6,662 bases of DNA from contig DOUW01000298.1 in assembly GCA_003520365.1 (NCBI GenBank), forward strand, positions 4,688 through 11,349, in the 5' to 3' direction. The notes beneath the pieces are model-generated. The model was given only the letters and a program-made list of their open reading frames with translations. It was not told the origin of the DNA and made no database searches. Positions 1-6,084 of the stretch are shown here, piece by piece. This stretch comes from Massilia sp. (GTDB lineage: Bacteria; Pseudomonadota; Gammaproteobacteria; Burkholderiales; Burkholderiaceae_D). A program made the translations under genes and the position numbers. Position 1 is the stretch's first letter. Each line of letters begins with the position of its first letter.

Positions 1-564
1 TTCGTCCAGCAGCAGCATGTCGGGTTTGCTCAGCAGCAGCTTGCACAGCGCCACGCGGCGCTTCTCGCCGCCCGACAGCACGCCGATTTTCTGGTCCCAA
101 GGCGGCAGGCGCAGCGCGTCGGCGGCCATTTCCATCTGCAGGTTCAAGTTGCCGCCATCGGCCGCGGCGATGATCGATTCCAGGCGCTCCTGCTCTTTGG
201 CAAGGGCGTCGAAGTCCGCGTCTTCTTCCGCATAGGCGGCGTACACGGCTTCCAGCTTGGCTTGCGCCTCGAAGGCTTCACCCAGGCCCGATTCGACTTC
301 CTGGCGCACGGTCTTTTCCGGGTCGAGCTGCGGTTCCTGCGGCAGGTAGCCGATGTTCAGTCCCGGCATCGGGCGCGCTTCGCCCTGGATGTCGGTGTCG
401 ATGCCCGCCATGATCTTCAGCAGGGTCGATTTACCGGAGCCGTTCAGGCCCAGCACGCCGATCTTTGCGCCCGGGAAGAACGACAGGGAGATATCTTTCA
501 GAATCTGGCGTTTCGGCGGGACGATTTTGCCCACGCGATTCATGGTATAGACGTAATTTGCCAT
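1..564 (-). CDS. ettA: Energy-dependent translational throttle protein EttA (ABC-F ATPase), N-terminal part only
   Basis: EttA is a cytosolic ABC-F ATPase that binds the ribosomal E site and gates the first elongation steps according to the ATP/ADP ratio (family knowledge). The window shows its first 188 codons. The start MANYVYTMNRVGKIVPPKR and the following ISLSFFPGAKIGVLGLNGSG run are close to E. coli EttA. Visible in the first ATPase domain are the Walker A GLNGSGKST (39-47), the Q-loop in YLPQEP (73-78), an inserted helical 'arm' region at about 95-140, the ABC signature LSGGE (163-167) and the Walker B LLLDE (184-188), where the window ends. About two thirds of the usual ~555 residues, including the linker and second ATPase domain, lie outside. 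There are no membrane segments, as expected for ABC-F. The ATG at 564 fits the family N-terminus, although only a weak ribosome-binding site precedes it. It lies 84 bp downstream of rarD on the same strand. Confidence 0.95.
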   Translation of the reverse strand, partial: MANYVYTMNRVGKIVPPKRQILKDISLSFFPGAKIGVLGLNGSGKSTLLKIMAGIDTDIQGEARPMPGLNIGYLPQEPQLDPEKTVRQEVESGLGEAFEAQAKLEAVYAAYAEEDADFDALAKEQERLESIIAAADGGNLNLQMEMAADALRLPPWDQKIGVLSGGEKRRVALCKLLLSKPDMLLLDE

Positions 565-608
565 CTTAAGTAACTGTTATGTAAATCAAGGTGCACAGCA
601 TACGATAG

Positions 609-629
609 AAGGGCGCCAAAGACACCCTT
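609..629 (-). terminator. Weak hairpin between rarD and ettA, possible terminator or attenuator
   Basis: On the minus strand AAGGGTG and CGCCCTT form a 7-bp stem (one G-U pair) with a 7-nt loop, starting about 20 nt after the rarD stop. Only a short TTCT follows rather than a true U-tract, so termination would be partial at best. On the plus strand the same stem has a C-A mismatch, so the signal favours the minus strand, the direction of rarD and ettA. It may separate the two genes or allow read-through into ettA. I found no convincing sigma-70 promoter for ettA in this gap. Confidence 0.3.
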
Positions 630-648
630 TATCGCGAAATGTAAAGAT

Positions 649-1524
649 TCAGCCGCGGTTTTGCCGGGACCTGATCAATCCTTCTCCCGCAAACAGGATC
701 AATGCCGCCCAGATCAGCGCGAAACCGACCAGGCGGTCGGCCGTGAAGGCTTCCTTGAACAGCAGCACGCCGAGCAGGAACTGGATGGTCGGCGCCAGGT
801 ACTGCAGCAGGCCGAGGATCGACAGCGGAATCTGGCGCGCGCCGCTGGCGAACAACAGCAGGGGAACGGCCGTGATCGGACCCGCCGCAATCAGCAGCCA
901 GCGCGTGGCGTCCGAGGAAGTATTCAGGAAGGCATTCTCGCCATGCAGCGTGAGCCAGCCGACATAGATGGCCGCGATCGGGAACAGCACCATGGTCTCG
1001 AACGACAGTCCTTCCAGGGCGCCGAGCGCGGCGGTCTTGCGCAGCAGGCCATAGGCGCCGAACGAGGCTGCCAGGCACAGGGCAATCCAGGGCACCGCAC
1101 CGGATTGCCAGGTCAGCCAGGCCACGCCCAGCGCGGCGATCGCGATGGCGCTCCACTGCACGCGGCGCAGGCGTTCCTTCAGCAGCAGGTAGCCGAACAT
1201 GATGTTCACCAGCGGATTGATGAAGTAACCGAGGCTGGCCTCGATCACGTGGCCGTTGTTAACGGCCCAGATGTACAGCAGCCAGTTCGCGCTGAGCAGC
1301 AGGGCGGAAGCGACGAAACTCCAGAATACGCGCGGCTGGCGCACTTGCTCCAGCCAGCGCCACTGGCGGCGCAGGGCGAGCACGATCAGCAGGAAGGCCA
1401 GCGACCAGATCATGCGATGCGCCAGGATCTGCATGGAAGGCACTTCCTTGACGGCGTGGAAATATAAAGGGAACAAGCCCCAGCACAGGAAGGCCAGGGC
1501 GGCGGAAATGATGCCGGTACGCAT
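649..1524 (-). CDS. rarD: RarD-type EamA/DMT-superfamily transporter
   Basis: This is a 291-residue inner-membrane protein of the drug/metabolite transporter superfamily. E. coli RarD ('chloramphenicol-sensitive protein') is of similar length; its true substrate is not settled. The sequence is almost entirely hydrophobic, consistent with about ten membrane helices in two repeated halves. Strong family marks are NWLLYIWAVNNGHVIEASLG (80-99) followed directly by YFINPL, and the second-half run GPITAVPLLLFASGARQIPL (215-234) followed by a QYLAPT stretch (241-246). The start MRTGIISAALAFLCWGLFPLYF fits RarD proteins. The same frame is open 101 codons further upstream, but that stretch is Cys/Arg-rich, not hydrophobic, and runs into kup, so I place the start at 1524. 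No good Shine-Dalgarno precedes it on this strand. It is transcribed divergently from kup. The function 'exporter' is inferred from family only. Confidence 0.92.
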   Translation of the reverse strand: MRTGIISAALAFLCWGLFPLYFHAVKEVPSMQILAHRMIWSLAFLLIVLALRRQWRWLEQVRQPRVFWSFVASALLLSANWLLYIWAVNNGHVIEASLGYFINPLVNIMFGYLLLKERLRRVQWSAIAIAALGVAWLTWQSGAVPWIALCLAASFGAYGLLRKTAALGALEGLSFETMVLFPIAAIYVGWLTLHGENAFLNTSSDATRWLLIAAGPITAVPLLLFASGARQIPLSILGLLQYLAPTIQFLLGVLLFKEAFTADRLVGFALIWAALILFAGEGLIRSRQNRG

Positions 1525-1557
1525 GGGAAATGGGATGAGGAGGGTTGTCAGGTCAGC

Positions 1558-1563
1558 ATTATC
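1558..1563 (-). promoter_or_regulatory. Possible -10 box for rarD
   Basis: On the minus strand GATAAT (five of six matches to TATAAT) lies 34 bp upstream of the chosen rarD ATG, which would give a leader of roughly 27 nt. No recognisable -35 box is found 16-18 bp further upstream, where the sequence is GC-rich. The call is therefore weak. Confidence 0.2.
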
Positions 1564-1588
1564 GGCGAAGTGGCGCGCGCTTGCCGGA

Positions 1589-1615
1589 GGCGCCCCCGTT
1601 TTGGTGCAGGGCGCC
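1589..1615. repeat. GC-rich inverted repeat in the rarD-kup intergenic region
   Basis: GGCGCCC (1589-1595) and GGGCGCC (1609-1615) are perfect 7-bp inverted copies separated by 13 bp. The pair lies upstream of the possible rarD -10 box, and neither strand shows a T-run after it, so it is not an intrinsic terminator. It could be a regulator site or chance in GC-rich DNA. Confidence 0.3.
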
Positions 1616-1707
1616 CGGCTTGCAGGGCTAACGCGCGACCGTCCGCGGCCTCTTCGGGCAAACTTGCAACACTTCCCGCCGTGATGCGCCGGTCCGCTGA
1701 ATACTGC

Positions 1708-1736
1708 TTGCAATTTTCTTGTCGTTATTTTATGGT
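1708..1736 (+). promoter_or_regulatory. Candidate sigma-70 promoter for kup
   Basis: TTGCAA (1708-1713) and TATGGT (1731-1736) are separated by exactly 17 bp, each matching four of six consensus positions. They lie in a locally AT-rich patch within otherwise GC-rich sequence. Transcription would begin near 1743, leaving a leader of about 26 nt before the kup TTG codon. The -10 box overlaps the palindrome at 1733-1747, which suggests the promoter can be occluded. The call rests on inspection only. Confidence 0.4.
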
Positions 1737-1747
1737 GCGCCGCACCA
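1733..1747. promoter_or_regulatory. 15-bp palindrome over the kup -10 box and start point (putative operator)
   Basis: TGGTGCG-C-CGCACCA is a perfect 7-bp inverted repeat around a single central base. It overlaps the candidate -10 box and the predicted transcription start of kup. The left arm plus its flank, TATGGTGC, recurs exactly at 1757-1764, 26 bp downstream and just before the kup start codon. The arrangement resembles a repressor operator with an auxiliary half-site. No regulator gene lies in the window, so the binding protein is unknown. Confidence 0.4.
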
Positions 1748-1768
1748 GAACAACAATATGGTGCAATC

Positions 1769-3646
1769 TTGACGTCGCAAAATAACAAAAGCAGCCTGGC
1801 GGCACTGACGCTGGCTGCCGTTGGCATCGTCTACGGCGATATCGGTACCAGCCCGCTGTACACGCTCAAGACCATCTTCGACCCCACCCACGGCCTCGCG
1901 CTGAACACCCCCAACCTGCTCGGCATTATCTCCCTGATCTTCTGGGGGCTGACGCTGATCGTCTCGCTGAAATACGTCACCCTGGTGCTGCGTGCCGACA
2001 ACCGCGGCGAGGGCGGCATCATGGCGCTGATGGCGCTCACCCTGAATTCCGTCACGCGTACTTCGCGCTGGCACTACCCCTTGATGGTGGTCGGCGTGTT
2101 CGGCGCCACCATGTTCTATGGCGACAGCGTGATCACCCCGGCCATTTCCGTGCTGGGCGCGATCGAGGGCCTGGAAGTGGCCACGCCGGCGCTGTCGCAC
2201 TACGTGGTGCCGCTGGCGGTGGTGGTGCTGGTCGGCCTGTACAGCCTGCAGCGCCACGGCACCGCGGGTATTGGACGCTGGTTCGGTCCGGTGATGATCG
2301 TCTGGTTCGCCGCACTGGCCATCATGGGCGTGATCAACATTGCCAAGGCGCCGGTGATCCTGGAAGCGCTCAACCCGCTGCACGCGGCGCGCTTCATGAT
2401 CGAAAACCGGTTCATCGCCTTCGTCGCGCTGGGCGCGGTGGTGCTGGCGCTGACCGGCGCCGAGGCGCTGTACGCCGACATGGGCCACTTCGGCAAGAAG
2501 CCGATCCGCGTAGCCTGGTTCTTGATCGTGTTCCCGGCCCTCGCCCTGAACTACCTGGGGCAAGGGGGCTTGCTCATCACCGACCCGACGGCGGTGGAAA
2601 ATCCCTTCTTCCACCAGCTCGGCACCTGGAGCGTCTATCCACTGGTGATCCTGTCGACCATGGCGGCGGTGATCGCTTCCCAGGCCACCATTTCCGGCAC
2701 CTATTCGATGACCAAGCAGGCCATCATGCTGGGCCTGCTGCCGCGCATGCGGATCATGCACACGTCGGAAAGCGAGATCGGCCAGATCTACATCCCGGCG
2801 GTAAACTGGCTGCAATTGGTCGTCGTCCTGATCGCCGTGATCGGCTTCGGCTCGTCGGACCGCCTGGCCGGCGCCTACGGCATCGCGGTCACCGCGACCA
2901 TGCTCGCCACCACGCTGCTGACCTTCTTCATCACCCGCTACCGCTGGCGCCTGCCGCTGGTCGTGTGCATCGGTGCCACCGGCTTCTTCATGCTGATGGA
3001 CATCGCGCTGTTCTCGGCCAGCACCCTGAAACTGCTGCACGGCGGCTGGTTCCCGCTGCTGCTGGGCGCCGTGCTGCTGACCGCGATGCTGACCTGGAAG
3101 CGCGGCCGCGAACTGGTGTTCGAGAACCTGGAAAAGCACGCGATCCCGCTCGATGCCTTCCTCGATTCCCTGTTCGTGGCGCCGCCGGCGCGGGTGCCGG
3201 GCACCGCCATCTTCCTGCGCGGCGAAAGCGACGGCGTGCCGCACGCGCTGCTGCACAACCTGTCGCACAACAAGGTGCTGCACGAGCGCGTGGTGTTCCT
3301 GACCGTGCACATCCGCGAAGAACCCTGGGTCGCGCTGTCCGAGCAGGTGCAGGTGGTCGACCTGGGCCATCACTGCTATCAGCTCAACATCCACTACGGC
3401 TTCAAGGATGAGCCGGATATTCCGGCCGTGATGGCACATTGCGCCACGCTCGGCTTGAGCTTCGAGATGATGGAGACCTCGTTCTTCATCGCGCGCCAGA
3501 CCGTGATCTCGACGCCGGGCCGGGGCATGGCGCCATGGCGCGAGCACGTGTTCGCGACCATGTCGCGCAATGCGCGCGCCGCCGCCGACTATTACCAGAT
3601 TCCGCCGAACCGGGTGATCGAGCTCGGCACCCAGGTCGAGATCTAG
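1769..3646 (+). CDS. kup: KUP-family low-affinity potassium uptake protein
   Basis: This 625-residue inner-membrane K+ transporter belongs to the Kup/HAK/KT family (proton-coupled K+ uptake) and matches the usual length of about 620-630. Family motifs are GDIGTSPLY (23-31), GDSVITPAISVLGAIEGLE (118-136), LTGAEALYADMGHFG (228-242), SQATISGTYSMTKQA (304-318) and GAYGIAVTATM (368-378). Residues up to about 443 form the membrane part, roughly twelve helices. Residues about 445-625 form the soluble cytoplasmic C-terminal domain, ending IPPNRVIELGTQVEI. The start is TTG at 1769: the frame has no ATG or GTG upstream before a TGA at 1682, and the family N-terminus begins here. The only ribosome-binding candidate is GGTG at 1760-1763. 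A four-codon ORF (1758-1772) ends in a TGA overlapping the start codon. It is probably transcribed alone, with rarD divergent. Confidence 0.97.
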   Translation: MTSQNNKSSLAALTLAAVGIVYGDIGTSPLYTLKTIFDPTHGLALNTPNLLGIISLIFWGLTLIVSLKYVTLVLRADNRGEGGIMALMALTLNSVTRTSRWHYPLMVVGVFGATMFYGDSVITPAISVLGAIEGLEVATPALSHYVVPLAVVVLVGLYSLQRHGTAGIGRWFGPVMIVWFAALAIMGVINIAKAPVILEALNPLHAARFMIENRFIAFVALGAVVLALTGAEALYADMGHFGKKPIRVAWFLIVFPALALNYLGQGGLLITDPTAVENPFFHQLGTWSVYPLVILSTMAAVIASQATISGTYSMTKQAIMLGLLPRMRIMHTSESEIGQIYIPAVNWLQLVVVLIAVIGFGSSDRLAGAYGIAVTATMLATTLLTFFITRYRWRLPLVVCIGATGFFMLMDIALFSASTLKLLHGGWFPLLLGAVLLTAMLTWKRGRELVFENLEKHAIPLDAFLDSLFVAPPARVPGTAIFLRGESDGVPHALLHNLSHNKVLHERVVFLTVHIREEPWVALSEQVQVVDLGHHCYQLNIHYGFKDEPDIPAVMAHCATLGLSFEMMETSFFIARQTVISTPGRGMAPWREHVFATMSRNARAAADYYQIPPNRVIELGTQVEI

Positions 3647-3664
3647 TACAAAAAACCTACAAAA

Positions 3665-3683
3665 AGCGGACAAACTCGCCGCT
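3665..3683 (-). terminator. Terminator-like hairpin with T-run, facing the minus strand
   Basis: Just after the kup stop, AGCGG (3665-3669) and CCGCT (3679-3683) form a 5-bp stem with a 9-nt loop. Read on the minus strand it is followed by TTTTTGTAGGTTTTTT, the T-rich tail of an intrinsic terminator. Read on the plus strand the A-rich stretch comes before the stem, so it is a poor terminator for kup itself. No minus-strand gene ends here; if active it would stop antisense transcription from entering kup. The stem is short, so confidence is low. Confidence 0.3.
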
Positions 3684-3697
3684 AGCCCTCGGGTAAG

Positions 3698-3726
3698 GTG
3701 CAGTGTTTCCTATAAAACATATGCAC
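3698..3726. promoter_or_regulatory. Imperfect inverted repeat around a TATAAA box upstream of the FKBP gene
   Basis: GTGCA-GTGTTT (3698-3708) and AAACAT-A-TGCAC (3715-3726) pair as eleven base pairs (one G-T) with one bulged A and a CCTATA loop. TATAAA (3711-3716) spans the loop and right arm and is a good -10 box, about 30 bp before the FKBP start; no convincing -35 box lies 16-18 bp upstream of it. The repeat could be an operator over the promoter, or an RNA hairpin just upstream of the ribosome-binding site if transcription starts further left. No T-run follows, so it is not a normal terminator for kup. Confidence 0.35.
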
Positions 3727-3746
3727 ACTGATCCGGGGAGAAGAGA

Positions 3747-4181
3747 ATGCGATTCAAGTTTCCGCTGATGGCCGCCGCCTGCGCGGCCGTAATGAGCCTG
3801 ACGGCCTGCGGCGGCAGCGGTGGCGACGCCGAAGACGAGGTCATCAGCGTACCGTCGGCGCTGAAGATGACCGACACCGTGGTCGGCACCGGCGCCGAGG
3901 CCGTGAACGGCAAGAAGCTGACCGTCAAGTACACCGGCTGGCTGTACAGCACCACGGCGGCGGACAACAAGGGCAGCCAGTTCGAGACCGGCACCATCGG
4001 CTTCACGCTGGGCGTCGACCCGGTGATCGCCGGCTGGACCCAGGGGTTGCCGGGCATGAAGGTCGGCGGCAAGCGCACCCTGCACATTCCGGCCAACATG
4101 GCCTACGGTAAAAGTGGCCGCGGCCCGATCCCGCCGAACAGCGGCCTGGTGTTCGACGTCGAGCTGCAGAAGGTCGAGTAA
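3747..4181 (+). CDS. FKBP-type peptidyl-prolyl cis-trans isomerase, lipoprotein
   Basis: This 144-residue protein is predicted to be exported and lipid-anchored. Residues 1-20 form a signal peptide and LTAC (18-21) is a lipobox, with Cys21 followed by Gly, which does not signal inner-membrane retention, so outer-membrane anchoring facing the periplasm is likely. A short Gly/acidic linker leads to one FKBP domain (about 45-144). FKBP marks are VKYTGWLY (60-67), [18 protein letters not shown] (93-110), the AYG stretch (119-121) and [13 protein letters not shown] (128-140). By my alignment to human FKBP12, Tyr26, Val55, Ile56, Trp59, Tyr82 and Phe99 are kept (Y62, V93, I94, W97, Y120, F136). Asp37 is Glu80, Phe46 is Ile84, and the loop between the two is about five residues shorter. 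Prolyl isomerase activity is inferred from the fold. The ATG at 3747 is set by a good ribosome-binding site, GGGGAG (3735-3740). Confidence 0.93.
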   Translation: MRFKFPLMAAACAAVMSLTACGGSGGDAEDEVISVPSALKMTDTVVGTGAEAVNGKKLTVKYTGWLYSTTAADNKGSQFETGTIGFTLGVDPVIAGWTQGLPGMKVGGKRTLHIPANMAYGKSGRGPIPPNSGLVFDVELQKVE

Positions 4182-4190
4182 GGCCTGGGC

Positions 4191-4207
4191 GGGCGCCGAT
4201 GGCGTCC
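4191..4207 (+). terminator. Weak GC-rich hairpin after the FKBP gene
   Basis: GGGCGCC (4191-4197) and GGCGTCC (4201-4207) form a 7-bp stem (one G-U) with a 3-nt loop, starting 10 bp after the FKBP stop codon. The position suits a terminator, but no U-tract follows. Termination might need Rho, or the hairpin may simply protect the mRNA end. Confidence 0.25.
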
Positions 4208-4236
4208 CGTCCTACGACGTGCCGTGCGCACCTTTC

Positions 4237-4258
4237 CCTTGTGTAGGATGTAACAAGG
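4237..4258. promoter_or_regulatory. Inverted repeat upstream of kgtP, possible operator
   Basis: CCTTGT (4237-4242) and ACAAGG (4253-4258) are perfect 6-bp inverted arms around a 10-bp spacer that contains TAGGAT, a possible but poor -10 box. The repeat lies 41 bp before the kgtP start, where a regulator site for a substrate-induced permease could be expected. No -35 box is recognisable 16-18 bp upstream, and repeats this short arise by chance. Confidence 0.25.
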
Positions 4259-4283
4259 CCCGATGGCCTGCGTTCGTCGAACC

Positions 4284-4289
4284 AAGGAG
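4284..4289 (+). promoter_or_regulatory. Ribosome-binding site of kgtP
   Basis: AAGGAG ends 10 bp before the ATG at 4300. It decides the start against the longer open frame running back into the FKBP gene, whose extra residues look like a shadow of the FKBP coding sequence. Confidence 0.7.
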
Positions 4290-4299
4290 CACAAACAGC

Positions 4300-5598
4300 A
4301 TGTCGCAACACATTACCCCGCAGGAAATCGAAGCACTTACTCCCCGCCAGCGCGTCTTCGCCATCGTCGGCGCGTCGTCGGGCAACCTGGTCGAGTGGTT
4401 CGATTTCTATATCTATTCGTTCTGCGCGCTGTATTTTTCGGCCGCATTCTTCCCGTCCGGGAACCCGACTACCCAGCTGCTGAATACCGCCGGCATCTTC
4501 GCCGCCGGCTTCCTGATGCGTCCGATCGGCGGCTGGATGTTCGGCCGTATCGCCGACCGCTACGGCCGCAAGAACTCGATGCTGATCTCGGTGCTCATGA
4601 TGTGCGGCGGCTCGCTGATGATCGCGGTGCTGCCGACCTATGCCCAGATCGGCACCGCGGCACCGGTCCTGCTGCTGCTGGCGCGCCTGTTCCAGGGCCT
4701 GTCGGTGGGCGGGGAATACGGCACCAGCGCCACCTACATGAGCGAAGTGGCGCAGCCGGGCCGGCGCGGTTTCTTCGCTTCCTTCCAGTACGTGACCCTG
4801 ATCGGCGGCCAGTTACTGGCGCTGCTGGTGCTGGTGGTGTTGCAGCAGTTGTTCACCGAAGCCGAACTGAAGGCCTGGGGCTGGCGTATTCCCTTCGTGC
4901 TGGGCGCCTGCGCGGCCCTGGTCTCGCTCTACCTGCGCCGCTCGCTGACCGAGACCACCAGCGCCACCGAGCGCAAGCGCAAGGAAGCCGGCAGCGTGGC
5001 CGCGCTGCTGAAGGACCATCGGCGCGCCTTCATCACCGTGCTCGGTTTCACCGCCGGCGGCTCGCTGATTTTCTACACCTTCACCACCTACATGCAGAAG
5101 TACCTGGTCAACACCGTCGGCATGGATACCAAGACCGCCAGCGCGATCATGACCGTGGTGCTGGTGATCTACATGTGCCTGCAGCCGGTGTTCGGCTCGC
5201 TGTCCGACCGCATCGGCCGCAAGACCTCGATGATGTGGTTCGGCGGACTGGCCGCGATCGCCACCGTGCCGATCATGACCGCCCTGCGCGGCGTCGCCAG
5301 CCCCTTCATGGCCGGCGTATTGATCGTCTGCGCGCTGGCCATCGTCAGCCTGTACACCTCGATCAGCGGCCTGATCAAGGCCGAGATGTTCCCGGTCGAA
5401 GTGCGCGCCCTCGGCGTCGGCCTGTCGTATGCGGTGGCCAACGCGATCTTCGGCGGTTCCGCCGAATACGTGGCGCTGTGGTTCAAGCAGGCCGGGATGG
5501 AATCGAATTTCTACTGGTACGTCAGCGTGATGTGCGCGATCGCCTTCATCGTGTCGCTGCGGATGCCCGACCCGTCCAAGTCGGGCATGCTGAAGTAA
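4300..5598 (+). CDS. kgtP: Alpha-ketoglutarate permease KgtP (MFS, metabolite:H+ symporter)
   Basis: This 432-residue inner-membrane carrier has the same length as E. coli KgtP, which imports alpha-ketoglutarate with protons. The resemblance is near-continuous: [16 protein letters not shown] (22-37), [20 protein letters not shown] (129-148) leading into an [16 protein letters not shown] stretch (161-176), and [20 protein letters not shown] (370-389). Twelve membrane helices are expected. The two MFS loop signatures are [10 protein letters not shown] (82-91) after helix 2 and [10 protein letters not shown] (299-308) after helix 8. In the first loop, Tyr88 stands where I recall E. coli having His90; the neighbouring Arg is kept. 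The frame is open upstream to 4114, but the ATG at 4300 is preceded by AAGGAG (4284-4289) and matches the family N-terminus. The 118-bp gap after the FKBP gene suggests its own promoter. It converges on the elaA-like gene, 6 bp away. Confidence 0.95.
   Translation: MSQHITPQEIEALTPRQRVFAIVGASSGNLVEWFDFYIYSFCALYFSAAFFPSGNPTTQLLNTAGIFAAGFLMRPIGGWMFGRIADRYGRKNSMLISVLMMCGGSLMIAVLPTYAQIGTAAPVLLLLARLFQGLSVGGEYGTSATYMSEVAQPGRRGFFASFQYVTLIGGQLLALLVLVVLQQLFTEAELKAWGWRIPFVLGACAALVSLYLRRSLTETTSATERKRKEAGSVAALLKDHRRAFITVLGFTAGGSLIFYTFTTYMQKYLVNTVGMDTKTASAIMTVVLVIYMCLQPVFGSLSDRIGRKTSMMWFGGLAAIATVPIMTALRGVASPFMAGVLIVCALAIVSLYTSISGLIKAEMFPVEVRALGVGLSYAVANAIFGGSAEYVALWFKQAGMESNFYWYVSVMCAIAFIVSLRMPDPSKSGMLK
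5563..5588. terminator. Perfect 9-bp hairpin at the 3' ends of the convergent kgtP and elaA-like genes
   Basis: ATGCCCGAC (5563-5571) and GTCGGGCAT (5580-5588) are perfect inverted copies with an 8-nt loop. They sit inside the last codons of kgtP (encoding MPDPSKSGM) and 17 bp past the stop of the opposing gene. Because the intergenic gap is only 6 bp, a hairpin in the coding end could serve transcripts from both sides. Neither strand has a T-run after it, so it may act in mRNA end protection or with Rho rather than as a classical intrinsic terminator. Confidence 0.4.
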
Positions 5599-5604
5599 GG
5601 CGCA

Positions 5605-6057
5605 TCAGCGCAGCATGTCGATGTGCAGGATGCCGTCTTCGTCGTAAGGGGCGGAGACGGTCTCGAAGCCGAAGTCCTGGTAGAACTTCTCCAGGCGCTG
5701 CTGGGCGCCGATGCGGATGCGGTGGCCCGGGTGCAGGCGCTCGGCATACTGGATGCCGTGCGCGACCAGCTCGCGCCCGACGCCGGAGCCGCGCACGTCG
5801 TTGGTGGTGAGGATGCGCCCCAGGCTCATCTCGTCGTATTTCGCGCCCGGCGCCAGGCAGCGCAGGTAGGCGACCAGTACGCGCCGGCCGCCGATGTCGC
5901 GCCAGCCCAGCAGGTGGTGGGCGTCGAGGTCGTAGCCGTCGATGTCCGGATACAGGCAAGTCTGTTCCAGGACAAATACCTGCTGGCGCTGGGCCAGCAC
6001 TTCGTACAGCTGCGCGTTGGTCAAATCGGCGAAGCCGCACCACTGCCATTCGATCAT
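5605..6057 (-). CDS. elaA: ElaA-family GNAT N-acetyltransferase
   Basis: This 150-residue cytosolic protein of the GCN5-related acetyltransferase fold transfers an acetyl group from acetyl-CoA to an amine; the acceptor of ElaA is not known. The start MIEWQW resembles E. coli ElaA (MIEWQD), and the length is near its 153 residues. Family marks are VFVLEQ (27-32), YPDIDGYD (36-43), the acetyl-CoA-binding motif LGRILTTNDVRGSGVGRELV (79-98) with RGSGVG at 89-94, and IGAQQRLEKFYQDFGF (116-131), ending EDGILHIDMLR. A TTG four codons upstream (6069) would add METH in place of a true N-terminus. I prefer the ATG at 6057 because it fits the family and has GGAA six bases ahead. It follows the deacetylase-family gene by 27 bp on the same strand, so co-transcription is likely. 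Confidence 0.9.
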   Translation of the reverse strand: MIEWQWCGFADLTNAQLYEVLAQRQQVFVLEQTCLYPDIDGYDLDAHHLLGWRDIGGRRVLVAYLRCLAPGAKYDEMSLGRILTTNDVRGSGVGRELVAHGIQYAERLHPGHRIRIGAQQRLEKFYQDFGFETVSAPYDEDGILHIDMLR

Positions 6058-6084
6058 GTGGGTTTCCAATCAGGTGAAGAAGAA

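Noticed and set aside
661..1467. A 268-codon plus-strand frame opposite rarD
   Set aside because: Composition is Gln/Arg/Gly/Glu-rich without motifs, while the opposite strand carries clear RarD family sequence.
1525..1827. A 101-codon N-terminal extension of rarD
   Set aside because: The added residues are not hydrophobic, do not resemble RarD, and overlap the kup start; the family N-terminus begins at 1524.
1730..3673. A 647-codon open frame antisense to the whole of kup
   Set aside because: Its product is low-complexity and rich in His, Arg, Gln, Asp and Gly, with no membrane segments or motifs. This is the expected mirror of a GC-rich coding frame; kup itself is unmistakable.
4224..4231. 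GTGCGCAC palindrome upstream of kgtP
   Set aside because: An 8-bp palindrome in GC-rich DNA is expected by chance and has no other support.
4114..4299. An upstream extension of kgtP into the FKBP gene
   Set aside because: A clear ribosome-binding site and the KgtP N-terminus support the start at 4300.
4263..5810. A 515-codon plus-strand frame overlapping kgtP and running on past its stop
   Set aside because: It is Arg/Ala-rich with no family resemblance and is shifted relative to the clear KgtP frame.
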